Origin: Prescottella subtropica
GTDB taxonomy: Bacteria > Actinomycetota > Actinomycetes > Mycobacteriales > Mycobacteriaceae
DNA: 64,000 bases
Assembly: GCF_005434945.1 (NCBI RefSeq)
Contig: NZ_SKCH01000017.1
Span: forward strand, 18,540-82,539
Direction of reading: 5' to 3'
A model generated the notes under the pieces. It was not told where the DNA came from. It was given only the letters and a program-made list of their open reading frames with translations, and did no database searches. A program made the translations under genes and the position numbers. Shown here one piece after another: positions 1 through 8,354 of the stretch. Every line of letters begins with the position of its first letter. Within the stretch, counting starts at the first letter, position 1.

Positions 1-835
1 GGACGTACATCTCGACGAGTTCGTCGCGGGTCGGGAACCCGTCGAGCGTGGACGCCCGGAACTGCGGGGTGGCCGATTCGCCGTGCTGCGGCCAGAATGC
101 GAGCAGACCGCCGAGGTCGGCGAGCGGGTCACCGAGTGTGCACAGTTCCCAGTCGAGGACGGCGACGACCCGGCCGTCGTCGGGGGCGGTGATCATGTTG
201 CTGAGGTGGAAGTCCCCGTGCACGAGGGTGGTCTCGGTCTGCTCGGGAATGTTGCGGGACAGCCGCGCCGCCAGCACCTCGATGTCCGGCAGGTCGTGCG
301 TCTTGGACTTCTCCCACTGCGTCGACCAGCGTTTGAGCTGGCGGGCCGCGTACGGGTCGGTGCTCGCCAGGTCGAGCAGGCCCGCACTCTCGAGGTCCAC
401 CCGGTGCACGGTCGCGAGTGCCCGGGGCAGGGCCGCCCCGATCGCCCGCCGCTGCTCCGGGGTGAGCCGTTGCGCGACCGACACGTCGTCGACGACGATG
501 CCGTCCACGAAACCCGTCAAGGCGAGCGGCGCATCCGTCACCGCGTGGTCGACGGTGATCCCGAGAACCTTCGGCACCGGCACCCCGGTCCCCTGCAGGG
601 CCGCCAGGATCCGGTATTCGCGTTCGATGTCGTGCGCCGACGCGAGCAGCCGGCCCACCGGGGGACGCCGCAACACCCACCGTCCGCCGCCCGAATCCCG
701 CACCGCGAACGTGAGATTGGACTGGCCGTTGCCGATCCGCTCGTACGACAGGGGCGCGAGCGCACCGACACCGAGACCGGCGATCCACGCCGAGACCGCG
801 TTCTCGTCCAGACCCACCAGACCCACACTGCCCAC
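1..835 (-). CDS. Phosphotransferase family protein (APH-like kinase), 3' part outside window
   Basis: This minus-strand gene runs off the left edge, so its C-terminus is missing. The visible protein has the aminoglycoside-phosphotransferase/choline-kinase fold motifs: an N-terminal glycine-containing loop (GNGQSNLTFAV), the Brenner motif LVHGDFHLSNM with the catalytic aspartate, and the metal-binding LDWELCTLGDPLADLG. The wording is that of the subfamily often found with acyl-CoA dehydrogenases (ACAD10/11-like kinases), which suggests a small-molecule kinase rather than antibiotic resistance. That is family knowledge, and the substrate is unknown. The GTG start at 835 has a good ribosome binding site (aggggag, about 9 nt upstream). 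It is divergent from nothing visible, since the regulator at 929-1399 lies upstream on the same strand. Confidence 0.85.
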   Translation of the reverse strand, partial: MGSVGLVGLDENAVSAWIAGLGVGALAPLSYERIGNGQSNLTFAVRDSGGGRWVLRRPPVGRLLASAHDIEREYRILAALQGTGVPVPKVLGITVDHAVTDAPLALTGFVDGIVVDDVSVAQRLTPEQRRAIGAALPRALATVHRVDLESAGLLDLASTDPYAARQLKRWSTQWEKSKTHDLPDIEVLAARLSRNIPEQTETTLVHGDFHLSNMITAPDDGRVVAVLDWELCTLGDPLADLGGLLAFWPQHGESATPQFRASTLDGFPTRDELVEMYV

Positions 836-928
836 TTCGCACCACTCCCCTGCCGTGTCGCGTGCCCCCGGTGCCCGTCCGCCGATGCTATCCGCCCCGC
901 AGCACCCGTGCAGGCGTAATCGAGGTCG

Positions 929-1399
929 TTACCGACCGGCAACCCGCGCCAGCAGCGGCGCGGTGCGCGGGGCCACCAACTCCCGCATCACGAGTGCCAT
1001 GTTGGTGCGTTCCACACCGGGGATCTTCAGGATCTGCCCGGCCAGCCGGTACAGGTCGTCGGCGTCGGTCGCGACGACCTTCACCGACAGATCCGTCAAC
1101 CCGGTCAGCCCGGACACCTCCACGACCTCCGGGATGTCGGCGAGTTCGTCGACGACGTCGTCGAGTCGGTGCTGGTCGACGCGGGTCGCGACGTACGCGG
1201 CGAGCGGGTAGCCGAGCGCCCGCGGATCGACGAGGCGGTCGAACCCGGACAGCACCCCCGATCCTTCCCAGCGGGCGAGCCGGGCCTGAACGGTGTTGCG
1301 GGACAGTCCCAGCCGGTGCGCGAGTTCCACACCCGTGGCCCGCGGACTGCAGGACAGCTCGAGCAGCAGACGGGCGTCGGTGGCGTCGAGAGTGGTCAT
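929..1399 (-). CDS. Lrp/AsnC-family transcriptional regulator
   Basis: A 156-residue Lrp/AsnC-type regulator. The N-terminal winged HTH is clear (residues about 5-50, with LAHRLGLSRNTVQARLARWE), followed by the RAM effector-binding alpha/beta domain (about 65-145, with the glycine-rich turn SGLTGLTDLSVKV). Family members bind amino acids or related acids and often control the neighbouring catabolic operon. Here the gene is divergent from the bkdABC-like operon, with 134 bp between starts containing a perfect inverted repeat, so it is the probable local regulator (a BkdR-like role, inferred). The start is the ATG at 1399, matching the usual family length of about 150 residues. Longer readings add sequence without family likeness. 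Confidence 0.92.
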   Translation of the reverse strand: MTTLDATDARLLLELSCSPRATGVELAHRLGLSRNTVQARLARWEGSGVLSGFDRLVDPRALGYPLAAYVATRVDQHRLDDVVDELADIPEVVEVSGLTGLTDLSVKVVATDADDLYRLAGQILKIPGVERTNMALVMRELVAPRTAPLLARVAGR

Positions 1400-1438
1400 C
1401 TTCCGCAGTGTGCCCGCAGTTCCCCCCTCGAGATTGGG

Positions 1439-1455
1439 CACGATGCCACATCGTG
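1439..1455. promoter_or_regulatory. Inverted repeat, candidate Lrp-type operator
   Basis: CACGATG-CCA-CATCGTG is a perfect 7-bp inverted repeat with a 3-nt spacer. It lies between the divergent Lrp/AsnC regulator and bkdA. A second short repeat, CGCGA-AA-TCGCG, lies at 1476-1487. Position and symmetry suit autoregulation plus control of the bkd operon. Binding is inferred, not shown. Confidence 0.5.
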
Positions 1456-1533
1456 ACCGCCACGCTTGCGCACATCGCGAAATCGCGGATGCTGTGAAGT
1501 AGAGCACTCGTATCGGAACCGGCAGGTGACCCC

Positions 1534-2625
1534 ATGGCCGACAGGACCGCATTCCCGGTACAGCTCGTCCAACCCGACGGACGACGCGTGTACCGCCCCG
1601 ACTGGGAACCGCTGGTGTCCGACGTCGGACCGGATCTGCTGGCCGATCTGTACGAGGACATGGTCGTCGCCCGCCGCATCGACACCGAGGCCACCGCACT
1701 GCAGCGGCAGGGTCAGCTCGGGATCTGGGCGCCGCTGCTGGGGCAGGAGGCGGCGCAGGTCGGGTCGGCGCACGCACTGCACCCGGACGACTACGTGTTC
1801 ACCAGTTACCGCGAGCACGCCGTCGCCTACTGCCGCGGCGTCGACCCGGCGGTGCTGACCCGGATGTGGCGGGGCTGCGCGTATTCGGGTTGGGATCCGG
1901 CGACGGTGAACACCACGAACCCGGCGATCGTGGTGGGGACGCAGGGCCTGCACGCGACCGGGTACGCGCTCGGGGTGCGCCTCGACGGCGCCGAGATCGC
2001 GACGATCGTGTACTTCGGGGACGGCGCCACCAGCCAGGGCGATCTGTCCGAGGCGCTGGTGTTCGCGTCCAGTTTCGACGCGCCGGTGGTGTTCTTCTGC
2101 CAGAACAACCAGTGGGCGATCAGCGCACCCGTGCACGTGCAGAGCCCGTATCCGATCGCCGCGCGGGCCGCCGGATTCGGGATGCCCGCAGTCCAGGTGG
2201 ACGGCAACGATGTTCTCGCGGTCCTCGCCGTGACCCGGCAGGCGGTGCGCCGCGCCCGTGAGGGTGGCGGCCCGTCGTTCGTCGAGGCGATCACGTACCG
2301 GATGGGCCCGCACACCACCTCCGACGATCCCACCCGCTACCGGACCGCCGCCGACACCGCGGTGTGGGCGGCACGCGATCCGATCGACCGGATGCGTCGA
2401 CTCCTCGACCGGGAAGGACTGTTCGACGACGCGTTGACGACGCGGGTGCAGGCCCGGGCCGACGCCGTCGCCGCCCGCCTGCGGGAGAGCACCCTGGCGA
2501 TGCCCGACCCGGGACCGGACGCACTGTTCGACCACGTCTACGCCACCGACCATCCCCTGATCGCCGAGGAACGCGCCGGCTACCGCGCCTACCTCGACGG
2601 GTTCACCGAGGAGGCCGGATCGTGA
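1534..2625 (+). CDS. bkdA: 2-oxoacid dehydrogenase E1 component, alpha subunit
   Basis: A 363-residue thiamine-diphosphate-dependent E1 alpha subunit, most likely of the branched-chain 2-oxoacid dehydrogenase complex. It decarboxylates the 2-oxoacid and reductively acylates the lipoyl group of E2. The ThDP/Mg motif is visible as GDGATSQGD (about residue 162) running to the NNQWAIS asparagines, and the start of the catalytic fold is LGQEAAQVGSAHAL. Near the C-terminus, the phosphorylation-loop equivalent YRMGPHTTSDDPTRYR is well conserved. Length is normal for bacterial BkdA/PdhA. The ATG at 1534 follows a fair ribosome binding site (caggtga). The gene overlaps the beta-subunit gene by 4 bp (GTGA), so the two are translationally coupled. 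The operon resembles mycobacterial bkdABC; pyruvate as substrate is not excluded. Confidence 0.93.
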   Translation: MADRTAFPVQLVQPDGRRVYRPDWEPLVSDVGPDLLADLYEDMVVARRIDTEATALQRQGQLGIWAPLLGQEAAQVGSAHALHPDDYVFTSYREHAVAYCRGVDPAVLTRMWRGCAYSGWDPATVNTTNPAIVVGTQGLHATGYALGVRLDGAEIATIVYFGDGATSQGDLSEALVFASSFDAPVVFFCQNNQWAISAPVHVQSPYPIAARAAGFGMPAVQVDGNDVLAVLAVTRQAVRRAREGGGPSFVEAITYRMGPHTTSDDPTRYRTAADTAVWAARDPIDRMRRLLDREGLFDDALTTRVQARADAVAARLRESTLAMPDPGPDALFDHVYATDHPLIAEERAGYRAYLDGFTEEAGS

Positions 2626-3599
2626 CCACCATGACACTCGGCGGCGCCCTGAACGCGGGCCTGCGCCGCGCCCTCGAGGAGGACCCGAAGGTGGTGGTGA
2701 TGGGTGAGGACGTCGGCACCCTCGGCGGCGTCTTCCGGATCACCGACACCCTGCAGAAGGACTTCGGTCCGGCCCGCGTCATCGACACCCCGCTCGCCGA
2801 ATCCGGCATCGTGGGAACGGCTTTCGGGCTCGCGCTGCGCGGCTACCGGCCGGTGTGCGAAATCCAGTTCGACGGATTCGTCTACCCGGCGTTCGACCAG
2901 ATCGTCTCCCAGGTCGCGAAGATCCACTACCGGACCCGGGGGCACGTGCACATGCCGATCACCATCCGGCTGCCGTACGGCGGCGGAATCGGTGCCGTCG
3001 AACACCATTCGGAATCACCGGAAGCCTATTTCGCGCACACCGCCGGCCTGCGGGTCGTCACCCCCGCCGCCCCGGCCGACGCGTACACGATGCTGCGGCA
3101 GGCGATCGCCCTCGACGATCCGGTGCTGTTCCTCGAACCGAAACGGCGGTACTGGGATCGCGGCGAGGTGGACGTCGACGCGCCCCCGGAACTGCCCCTC
3201 GACCGGGCCCGGATCGCCCGGGCCGGCAGCGACGCCACCGTCGTCGTCTACGGACCGATGCTGGCGACGGCCCTCGCGGCCGCCGAGATCGCCGCCGGGG
3301 AGGGCACGTCCCTCGAGGTGGTCGACCTGCGGTCGCTGTCCCCCCTCGACGTCGGCACCGTCGAGGACTCCGTCCGACGCACCGGCCGACTCGTGATCGT
3401 GCACGAGGCACCGGTGTTCCTCGGGCTCGGCGCCGAGATCGCAGCCCGCGTGTCGCAGCACTGCTTCTACCAGCTGGAGGCGCCGGTGACGCGGGTCGGC
3501 GGCTTCGACATCCCGTACCCGCCGGCGCGGCTCGAGAAATATCATCTGCCCGACGCCGACCGGATCCTCGCCGCCGTCGACGAGGTGCTCGCATCATGA
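2622..3599 (+). CDS. bkdB: 2-oxoacid dehydrogenase E1 component, beta subunit
   Basis: A 325-residue E1 beta subunit. It has the pyrimidine-binding transketolase domain (GEDVGTLGGVFRITDTL, TPLAESGIVGTAFGLAL) and the C-terminal transketolase domain (VVDLRSLSPLDVGTVEDSV). The alpha2beta2 enzyme forms the decarboxylase of the branched-chain oxoacid complex. The GTG at 2622 overlaps the upstream stop as GTGA; an in-frame ATG at 2631 is an alternative that changes only three residues. The stop overlaps the E2 start by 4 bp. Length and motifs are typical, and nothing is missing. Confidence 0.93.
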   Translation: MTTMTLGGALNAGLRRALEEDPKVVVMGEDVGTLGGVFRITDTLQKDFGPARVIDTPLAESGIVGTAFGLALRGYRPVCEIQFDGFVYPAFDQIVSQVAKIHYRTRGHVHMPITIRLPYGGGIGAVEHHSESPEAYFAHTAGLRVVTPAAPADAYTMLRQAIALDDPVLFLEPKRRYWDRGEVDVDAPPELPLDRARIARAGSDATVVVYGPMLATALAAAEIAAGEGTSLEVVDLRSLSPLDVGTVEDSVRRTGRLVIVHEAPVFLGLGAEIAARVSQHCFYQLEAPVTRVGGFDIPYPPARLEKYHLPDADRILAAVDEVLAS

Positions 3600-4705
3600 G
3601 CACCCCCGGGACCACCGTCGCCGACTTCCGGCTCCCCGACCTCGGGGAAGGCCTCACCGAGGCCGAACTCGTGTCGTGGTCGGTCACGGTCGGCGACACC
3701 GTCACGTTGAATCAGCCGATCGGCGAGGTCGAGACCGCCAAGGCCCTCGTCGAACTGCCGTCCCCGTTCGCCGGGACGGTGCGCGAACTCCTCGCGCATC
3801 CCGGCGACATCGTGCCCGTCGGGGCCGTGCTGATCCGGATCGAGACGTCCGTCGAAACATCCGTCGAAACATCCGTCGAGACGTCCGGGGCCGTGCCCGC
3901 CGCGACGCCGGACGCCGTCCTCGTCGGCTACGGGCCGGCCGCACCGACGCCCAGCCGACGTCGTCGACCGGCCACCGTCGAGGCCCGGATCGCCCGGGGT
4001 CGGGTGGCCTCGGACCGTACCCCGGTCCGGGGTGTGCGCCGGCAGACCGCATCCGCGATGGTCGCCAGCGCGGCCGTCCCGCAGGTCACCGAGTTCCTCA
4101 CCGTCGACGTCACCGAGACGACGACACTGCTCGCGCGGCTGCGGGACGCCCCCGCGTTCCACGGCCTGCACCTCACCCCACTGACCCTGGTCGCGAAGGC
4201 GCTGCTGCTGACCCTGCCCGACCATCCGGCGCTGAACTCGTCGTGGGACGAACAGGCCGGCGAGATCGTCACGCATCGCACCGTCGACCTCGGTGTCGCG
4301 ACCGCCACCGACCGTGGACTGCTCGTTCCGCACATCGAGGACGCCGGATCACTGCGGCTCCCGGAGCTGTGCCGGGCCCTCACCGACCTCGCCGACACCG
4401 CCCGCGCCGGCCGCGCCACCACCGCCGACCTGACCGGCGGCACCGTCACGATCACCAACATCGGGGTGTACGGCATCGACACCGGCACCCCCCTGCTCAA
4501 CCCCGGCCAGGCCGCGATCCTCGCGCTCGGTGCAATCACCCGGCGGCCCTGGGTGGTCGACGACCAGATCGTGGCACGCAACGTGACGACCCTGGCGGTG
4601 ACCGTCGACCACCGTCTCGTCGACGGTGCCCAGGCGTCGATGTTCCTCGCCGCGCTCGGAGCTCTGCTCACCGATCCCGTGCCGGCACTGATCGCGCACT
4701 GCTGA
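3596..4705 (+). CDS. bkdC: 2-oxoacid dehydrogenase E2 (lipoamide acyltransferase), apparently lacking the peripheral subunit-binding domain
   Basis: A 369-residue E2 component. Residues about 9-82 form a lipoyl domain with the lipoylation lysine K49 in VETAKAL. A linker with four 4-residue repeats (ETSV x3, ETSG) follows at residues 83-98. The catalytic acyltransferase domain starts near residue 140 (RTPVRGVRRQTASAMV) and carries the active-site motif TVDHRLVDGAQ near the C-terminus. The expected peripheral subunit-binding domain, about 35-40 residues with a PxVRxLAxExGVDL-like core that docks E1/E3, is not recognisable: only a basic stretch (SRRRRPATVEARIARGRV) separates linker and catalytic core. 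The open reading frame is intact, so this is an in-frame loss or strong divergence. No E3 (lipoamide dehydrogenase) gene is in the operon. The gene is convergent with the transhydrogenase operon across a perfect hairpin. Confidence 0.9.
   Translation: MSTPGTTVADFRLPDLGEGLTEAELVSWSVTVGDTVTLNQPIGEVETAKALVELPSPFAGTVRELLAHPGDIVPVGAVLIRIETSVETSVETSVETSGAVPAATPDAVLVGYGPAAPTPSRRRRPATVEARIARGRVASDRTPVRGVRRQTASAMVASAAVPQVTEFLTVDVTETTTLLARLRDAPAFHGLHLTPLTLVAKALLLTLPDHPALNSSWDEQAGEIVTHRTVDLGVATATDRGLLVPHIEDAGSLRLPELCRALTDLADTARAGRATTADLTGGTVTITNIGVYGIDTGTPLLNPGQAAILALGAITRRPWVVDDQIVARNVTTLAVTVDHRLVDGAQASMFLAALGALLTDPVPALIAHC
3842..3889 (+). repeat. Four 12-bp tandem repeats inside bkdC linker
   Basis: Four consecutive 12-bp units (gagacgtccgtc and near copies) encode ETSV, ETSV, ETSV, ETSG in the linker after the lipoyl domain. 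The two middle units are identical (gaaacatccgtc). In-frame length variation here would lengthen or shorten the flexible linker without disturbing either domain. Confidence 0.9.
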
Positions 4706-4710
4706 AACAG

Positions 4711-4754
4711 CTGTGCGCCTTTTTGGTAGTGGTTACTACCAAAAAGGCGCACAG
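4711..4754. terminator. Perfect 20-bp stem hairpin, bidirectional terminator
   Basis: The arms 4711-4730 and 4735-4754 are perfect reverse complements around a 4-nt loop (ggtt). Each arm contains a run of five T or A. The hairpin sits 5 bp past the bkdC stop and 13 bp past the pntB stop, between convergent operons, which fits a shared rho-independent terminator. Confidence 0.85.
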
Positions 4755-4767
4755 GTGGCGAAGCCGC

Positions 4768-6201
4768 CTACAGGGCCTTGAGTTCCTCGGTGACCTCGGA
4801 GACCATCTTCTTGGCGTCGCCGAAGAGCATCGAGGTCTGGTCCGCGGTGAACAGCGGGTTGTCGATGCCGGCGTAGCCCGAGGACATCGAGCGCTTGAGC
4901 ACGATGACCGACCGGGACTGGTCGACGTTGAGGATCGGCATGCCGTAGATCGGGGAGCTGGAGTCCTCGCGGGCGGCCGGGTTGGTGACGTCGTTGGCGC
5001 CGATGACGACGGTGACGTCGGTGCGGGAGAATTCGCCGTTGATGTCGTCCATTTCCTTCATCGCGTCGTACGCGACGTCGGCCTCGGCGAGGAGGACGTT
5101 CATGTGTCCGGGCATGCGGCCGGCGACCGGGTGGATCGCGTACTTGACCTCGACGCCCTTCTCCTCGAGCAGCGACGCCATTTCCTTGACGGCGTGCTGG
5201 GCCTGCGCGACGGCGAGACCGTAGCCGGGGACGACGATGACCTGGTTGGCGTACGCCATCTGGATGGCGGCGTCGGCCGCGGAGGTGGCCTTCACGGTGC
5301 CGCCGGCACCACCGGCCGCGCCGGCGCCACCTGCGTCGCCGCCGCCGAACGAACCGAAGATGATCGCGGGGATCGAGCGGTTCATGGCCTTGGCCATGAG
5401 GTTGGTCAGGATCGAGCCGGACGCGCCGACGATCATGCCGGCGACGATCATCGCCTGGTTGTTCAGTGCGATACCGGCGGCCGCGGCGGACAGGCCGGTG
5501 AGAGCGTTGAGCAGCGAGATGACGACGGGCATGTCGGCGCCGCCGATCGGCAGCACGACGAACAGGCCCATGACGCCGGCGGCGATCAGGAGACCGACGA
5601 TCCACAGCGCGGACGTCGGATCGTTGGCCGGGTCGGCCTGGATGCCGATGTAGATCGCGATGCCGAGGGAGACGACGGCGAGGATCATGTTGGCGAGCTG
5701 GAACGCCTTCGCCGCGGCGACGACCTTCTTCTCGAACGTCTTGTTGAGCAGTTCCTGCAGCTTCGCGAACGCGACGAGCGAGCCCCAGAAGGAGACCGAG
5801 CCGATGATCGCGGCGAACAGCGAGCCGACGATGAACGGCACCGACGGGACGGCTTCGACGGTGGTGAAGCCGTCGGAGTTGAGGAACTCTGCCCATGCGA
5901 TGAGCGCGACGGTGCCGCCACCGACACCGTTGAACAGGGCGACGAGCTGCGGCATCGCGGTCATCTTCGTGCGCAGCGCCGGCGGGACGCCGAGCAGGAT
6001 ACCGACGGCCAGGCCGCCGATGATCAGACCCCAGTGGTCGGTGTTGCGGATGTCGATGAGGACGGCGACGACGGCGACGATCATGCCGACGGCGGCGATG
6101 TAGTTGCCGCGCACCGCGGTCTTCGGGCCGGTCAGGCCGGACAGACCGTAGATGAACATCGCGAAGGCCACGATGTAGAGGATGGAGACGAGGTACGTCA
6201 T
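4768..6201 (-). CDS. pntB: Proton-translocating NAD(P) transhydrogenase, beta subunit
   Basis: A 477-residue PntB. The N-terminal half is membrane-spanning (several hydrophobic helices, beginning YLVSILYIVAFAMFIYGLSG). A glycine/alanine-rich linker near residue 285 (GGGDAGGAGAAGGAGG) leads to the C-terminal NADP-binding domain III (VIVVPGYGLAVAQAQHAV, IHPVAGRMPGHMNVLLAEA, VVIGANDVTNPAA). It couples hydride transfer between NADH and NADP+ to proton movement. It is the last gene of a three-gene operon and its start overlaps the upstream stop by a base. Length is normal. The linker is richer in glycine and alanine than in the E. coli protein. Confidence 0.96.
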   Translation of the reverse strand: MTYLVSILYIVAFAMFIYGLSGLTGPKTAVRGNYIAAVGMIVAVVAVLIDIRNTDHWGLIIGGLAVGILLGVPPALRTKMTAMPQLVALFNGVGGGTVALIAWAEFLNSDGFTTVEAVPSVPFIVGSLFAAIIGSVSFWGSLVAFAKLQELLNKTFEKKVVAAAKAFQLANMILAVVSLGIAIYIGIQADPANDPTSALWIVGLLIAAGVMGLFVVLPIGGADMPVVISLLNALTGLSAAAAGIALNNQAMIVAGMIVGASGSILTNLMAKAMNRSIPAIIFGSFGGGDAGGAGAAGGAGGTVKATSAADAAIQMAYANQVIVVPGYGLAVAQAQHAVKEMASLLEEKGVEVKYAIHPVAGRMPGHMNVLLAEADVAYDAMKEMDDINGEFSRTDVTVVIGANDVTNPAAREDSSSPIYGMPILNVDQSRSVIVLKRSMSSGYAGIDNPLFTADQTSMLFGDAKKMVSEVTEELKAL

Positions 6202-6533
6202 CAGGCGTCAGCCCCCTTCTTCTCAGCTGCCTTGGGGGCGTCCTTCTTGGGCTTGAACATCGCGAGCATGCGGTCGGTGACCACGAAACCGCCCACGACG
6301 TTCAGCGTGCCGAACACCAGCGCGACGAACAGGATGATCTTGATCGACCACGGGGCGTCGGCGGGCAGGTGGCCGAGGACGACCAGCGCACCGAGCACGA
6401 CGATGCCGTGGATGGCGTTGGTGCCCGACATCAGCGGCGTGTGCAGCGTGTTCGGCACCTTGGAGATGACGGCGAAGCCCACGAACCCGGCGAGGACCAG
6501 GATCGCGATGTTCGCCAGCAGTTCGGTGTACAT
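6201..6533 (-). CDS. pntAB: NAD(P) transhydrogenase alpha subunit part 2 (membrane part)
   Basis: A 110-residue membrane protein with three to four hydrophobic helices and the conserved NTLHTPLMSGTNAIHGIVVLG segment near residue 28. In many bacteria the E. coli-type PntA is split, and this is the membrane fragment (domain II part) encoded separately from the soluble NAD-binding domain. The lysine-rich tail (KPKKDAPKAAEKKGADA) is cytoplasmic by inference. It lies between pntAA and pntB, with a single-base junction to pntB. Confidence 0.95.
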   Translation of the reverse strand: MYTELLANIAILVLAGFVGFAVISKVPNTLHTPLMSGTNAIHGIVVLGALVVLGHLPADAPWSIKIILFVALVFGTLNVVGGFVVTDRMLAMFKPKKDAPKAAEKKGADA

Positions 6534-7649
6534 CTAGGAGTTCTCCTTCGAGCGGGTCACGCACGCGCCGTCGAGGATCTCGTCGGAGAAGTCGGGCGCG
6601 AGGGCGCCGTTCTCGTCGAGCATCAACTCGATCAGGGCCGAGACGTTCTTGGAGTACAGCTCGGACGCATGCTCGGGCATGGTGGCCGGCAGGTTGAGCG
6701 GGCTGCAGATCGTGACCCCGTGCTTGACGGCGGTCTGTCCGGGCTCGGTGAGCTCGCAGTTGCCGCCGGTCTCGCCGGCGAGGTCGATGATGACGCTGCC
6801 GGGCTTCATGCCCTCGACGGCGGCGGCGGTCACCAGGCGCGGTGCGGGGCGACCCGGCACCAGGGCGGTGGTGATGACGACGTCGAAGCCCTTGATGGCG
6901 TTCTCGAGGGCCTGCTGCTGCTGGGCGCGTTCGGCGTCGGTGAGTTCGCGGGCGTAGCCGCCCTCACCGGCGGCGTCGATGCCGAGGTCGAGCCACTGCG
7001 CGCCGACGGAGCGGACCTGGTCGGCGACCTCGGGACGCACGTCGTAGCCGGTGGTGCGGCCGCCGAGACGCTTCGCGGTGGCGAGGGCCTGCAGGCCGGC
7101 GACACCGACACCGAGGACCAGCACGGTCGCCGGCTTGACGGTGCCGGCGGCGGTGGTGAGCATCGGGAAGAACCGGGTGGACTCCGACGCGGCGACGAGC
7201 ACGGCCTTGTAGCCGGCCACGTTGGCCTGCGACGACAGCGCGTCCATGACCTGGGCGCGGGAGATGCGCGGGATCGCCTCGACGGCGAACGCCTGCACAC
7301 CCGCGGCGCCGAGGGCACCGATCTTGTTGTCGGCGTTGCGGGGGGCGAGGAAGCCGATCAGCGTCTGCCCCGCACGGAGCTTGGCGATCTCCTCGTCCGA
7401 CGGCGGGGCGACCTTGACGACGACGTCGGCGGCCCACGCGTCACCGATGGTGGCGCCGGCCTCCTTGTACAGCTCGTCGGGGATCAGGGCTCCGAGTCCG
7501 GCCCCGGACTCGACGACGACGTCGACGCCCTTGGCGGACAGTGATGCCGCAACCTTCGGCACCAGGGCCACCCGCCGCTCGTCGTCGCTCGTCTCCCGAA
7601 CGACACCGACCGAGGGGCGTGCCTGAGCCACGCTCTTCGATGTATCCAA
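6534..7649 (-). CDS. pntAA: NAD(P) transhydrogenase alpha subunit part 1 (NAD-binding)
   Basis: A 371-residue soluble domain I of transhydrogenase, related to alanine dehydrogenase. It has the N-terminal VVRETSDDERRVALVPK motif, the Rossmann loop VLVLGVGVAGLQALATAK, and the RQD-loop region with the DVRPEVADQVRSVGA segment. It binds NAD(H) and passes hydride to domain III of PntB. First gene of the operon; its stop is immediately followed by the pntAB start. The promoter should lie in the 270-bp region up to the divergent DUF488 gene. Confidence 0.95.
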   Translation of the reverse strand: MDTSKSVAQARPSVGVVRETSDDERRVALVPKVAASLSAKGVDVVVESGAGLGALIPDELYKEAGATIGDAWAADVVVKVAPPSDEEIAKLRAGQTLIGFLAPRNADNKIGALGAAGVQAFAVEAIPRISRAQVMDALSSQANVAGYKAVLVAASESTRFFPMLTTAAGTVKPATVLVLGVGVAGLQALATAKRLGGRTTGYDVRPEVADQVRSVGAQWLDLGIDAAGEGGYARELTDAERAQQQQALENAIKGFDVVITTALVPGRPAPRLVTAAAVEGMKPGSVIIDLAGETGGNCELTEPGQTAVKHGVTICSPLNLPATMPEHASELYSKNVSALIELMLDENGALAPDFSDEILDGACVTRSKENS

Positions 7650-7847
7650 TGTTTCGACTTCCTGCGGTAGATGGTGTGCCGGCCGCGACGGGCGGCAACT
7701 ATCGAGCGATCGACGGACGATGACCCGATCGATGCAAGTGGTCCACGATGGTAAGCAGAACTACCGTGACGAAGGGAACACATGCAAGTCGTCGAAGTTG
7801 TCTGAATCGAGTCCGAACCGGGGCGTACCACCACAATGTGCCCTTTT

Positions 7848-7863
7848 TGTGATACACCTCACG
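7848..7863. promoter_or_regulatory. Candidate Crp/GlxR-type binding site
   Basis: TGTGA-TACACC-TCACG matches the actinobacterial cAMP-receptor consensus TGTGA-N6-TCACA at all but the last base. It lies in the 270-bp intergenic region between the divergent pntAA (start 7649) and DUF488 (start 7920) genes, 57 bp before the latter. A match to a known consensus only; function is inferred. Confidence 0.4.
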
Positions 7864-7919
7864 ACTTCACACGGACGTAACCTGGTGCGCGAAAACGCCC
7901 ACGATACGGAAGGCGGACC

Positions 7920-8297
7920 ATGCCGGTACGAGTCGTCGAAATCGAACGCGTGTACGACCATCCGGGGGCGGAGCCGGGTTTCCGGGTCTTCGCGGACCGA
8001 TTGTGGCCGCGCGGGCTGCGCAAGGATGCGTTCCACTACGACGACTGGGCGAAAGACCTTGCGCCGTCGCGCGAACTGCGCCGCTGGTACGGCCACGATG
8101 TAGCAGAGTTCGCGGAGTTCCGCTCCCGCTATCTCGCTGAGTTGGAGTCCCCCGGCGGGCGCACCGCCGTCGAACGCGTCCTCGAACTCGCCGGTGACCG
8201 GTCGATCGTCCTCCTGACCGCCACCAAGGACGTCGAGCACAGTCATGCCGAGGTGCTGCGGGACTTCCTCACGGACCTTCTCCGGGAATCCGCCTGA
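7920..8297 (+). CDS. DUF488 family protein
   Basis: A 125-residue DUF488 (YeaO-like) protein. The family signature is clear: FADRLWPRGLRKDAFHYDDWAKDLAPS (residues about 22-48) and RRWYGHD, with a C-terminal ILLTATKDVEHSHAEVL segment. The function is not established; family members are small cytosolic alpha/beta proteins with a conserved RLWPRG loop. The ATG at 7920 follows an acceptable ribosome binding site (ggaaggcgg). Monocistronic or read with the next gene, which starts 57 bp later. Confidence 0.88.
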   Translation: MPVRVVEIERVYDHPGAEPGFRVFADRLWPRGLRKDAFHYDDWAKDLAPSRELRRWYGHDVAEFAEFRSRYLAELESPGGRTAVERVLELAGDRSIVLLTATKDVEHSHAEVLRDFLTDLLRESA

Positions 8298-8354
8298 TCC
8301 GAACAATCGGGACTTCGCGAGCGCGCGGCGGCGTCCGCCCCTACAGTTCTGCGG

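Noticed and set aside
3676..6537. Very long open frame (about 950 codons) on the plus strand across bkdC and pntB
   Set aside because: It is antisense to pntB and out of frame with bkdC; composition is Arg/His/Asp-rich with no family likeness. High GC makes such frames common.
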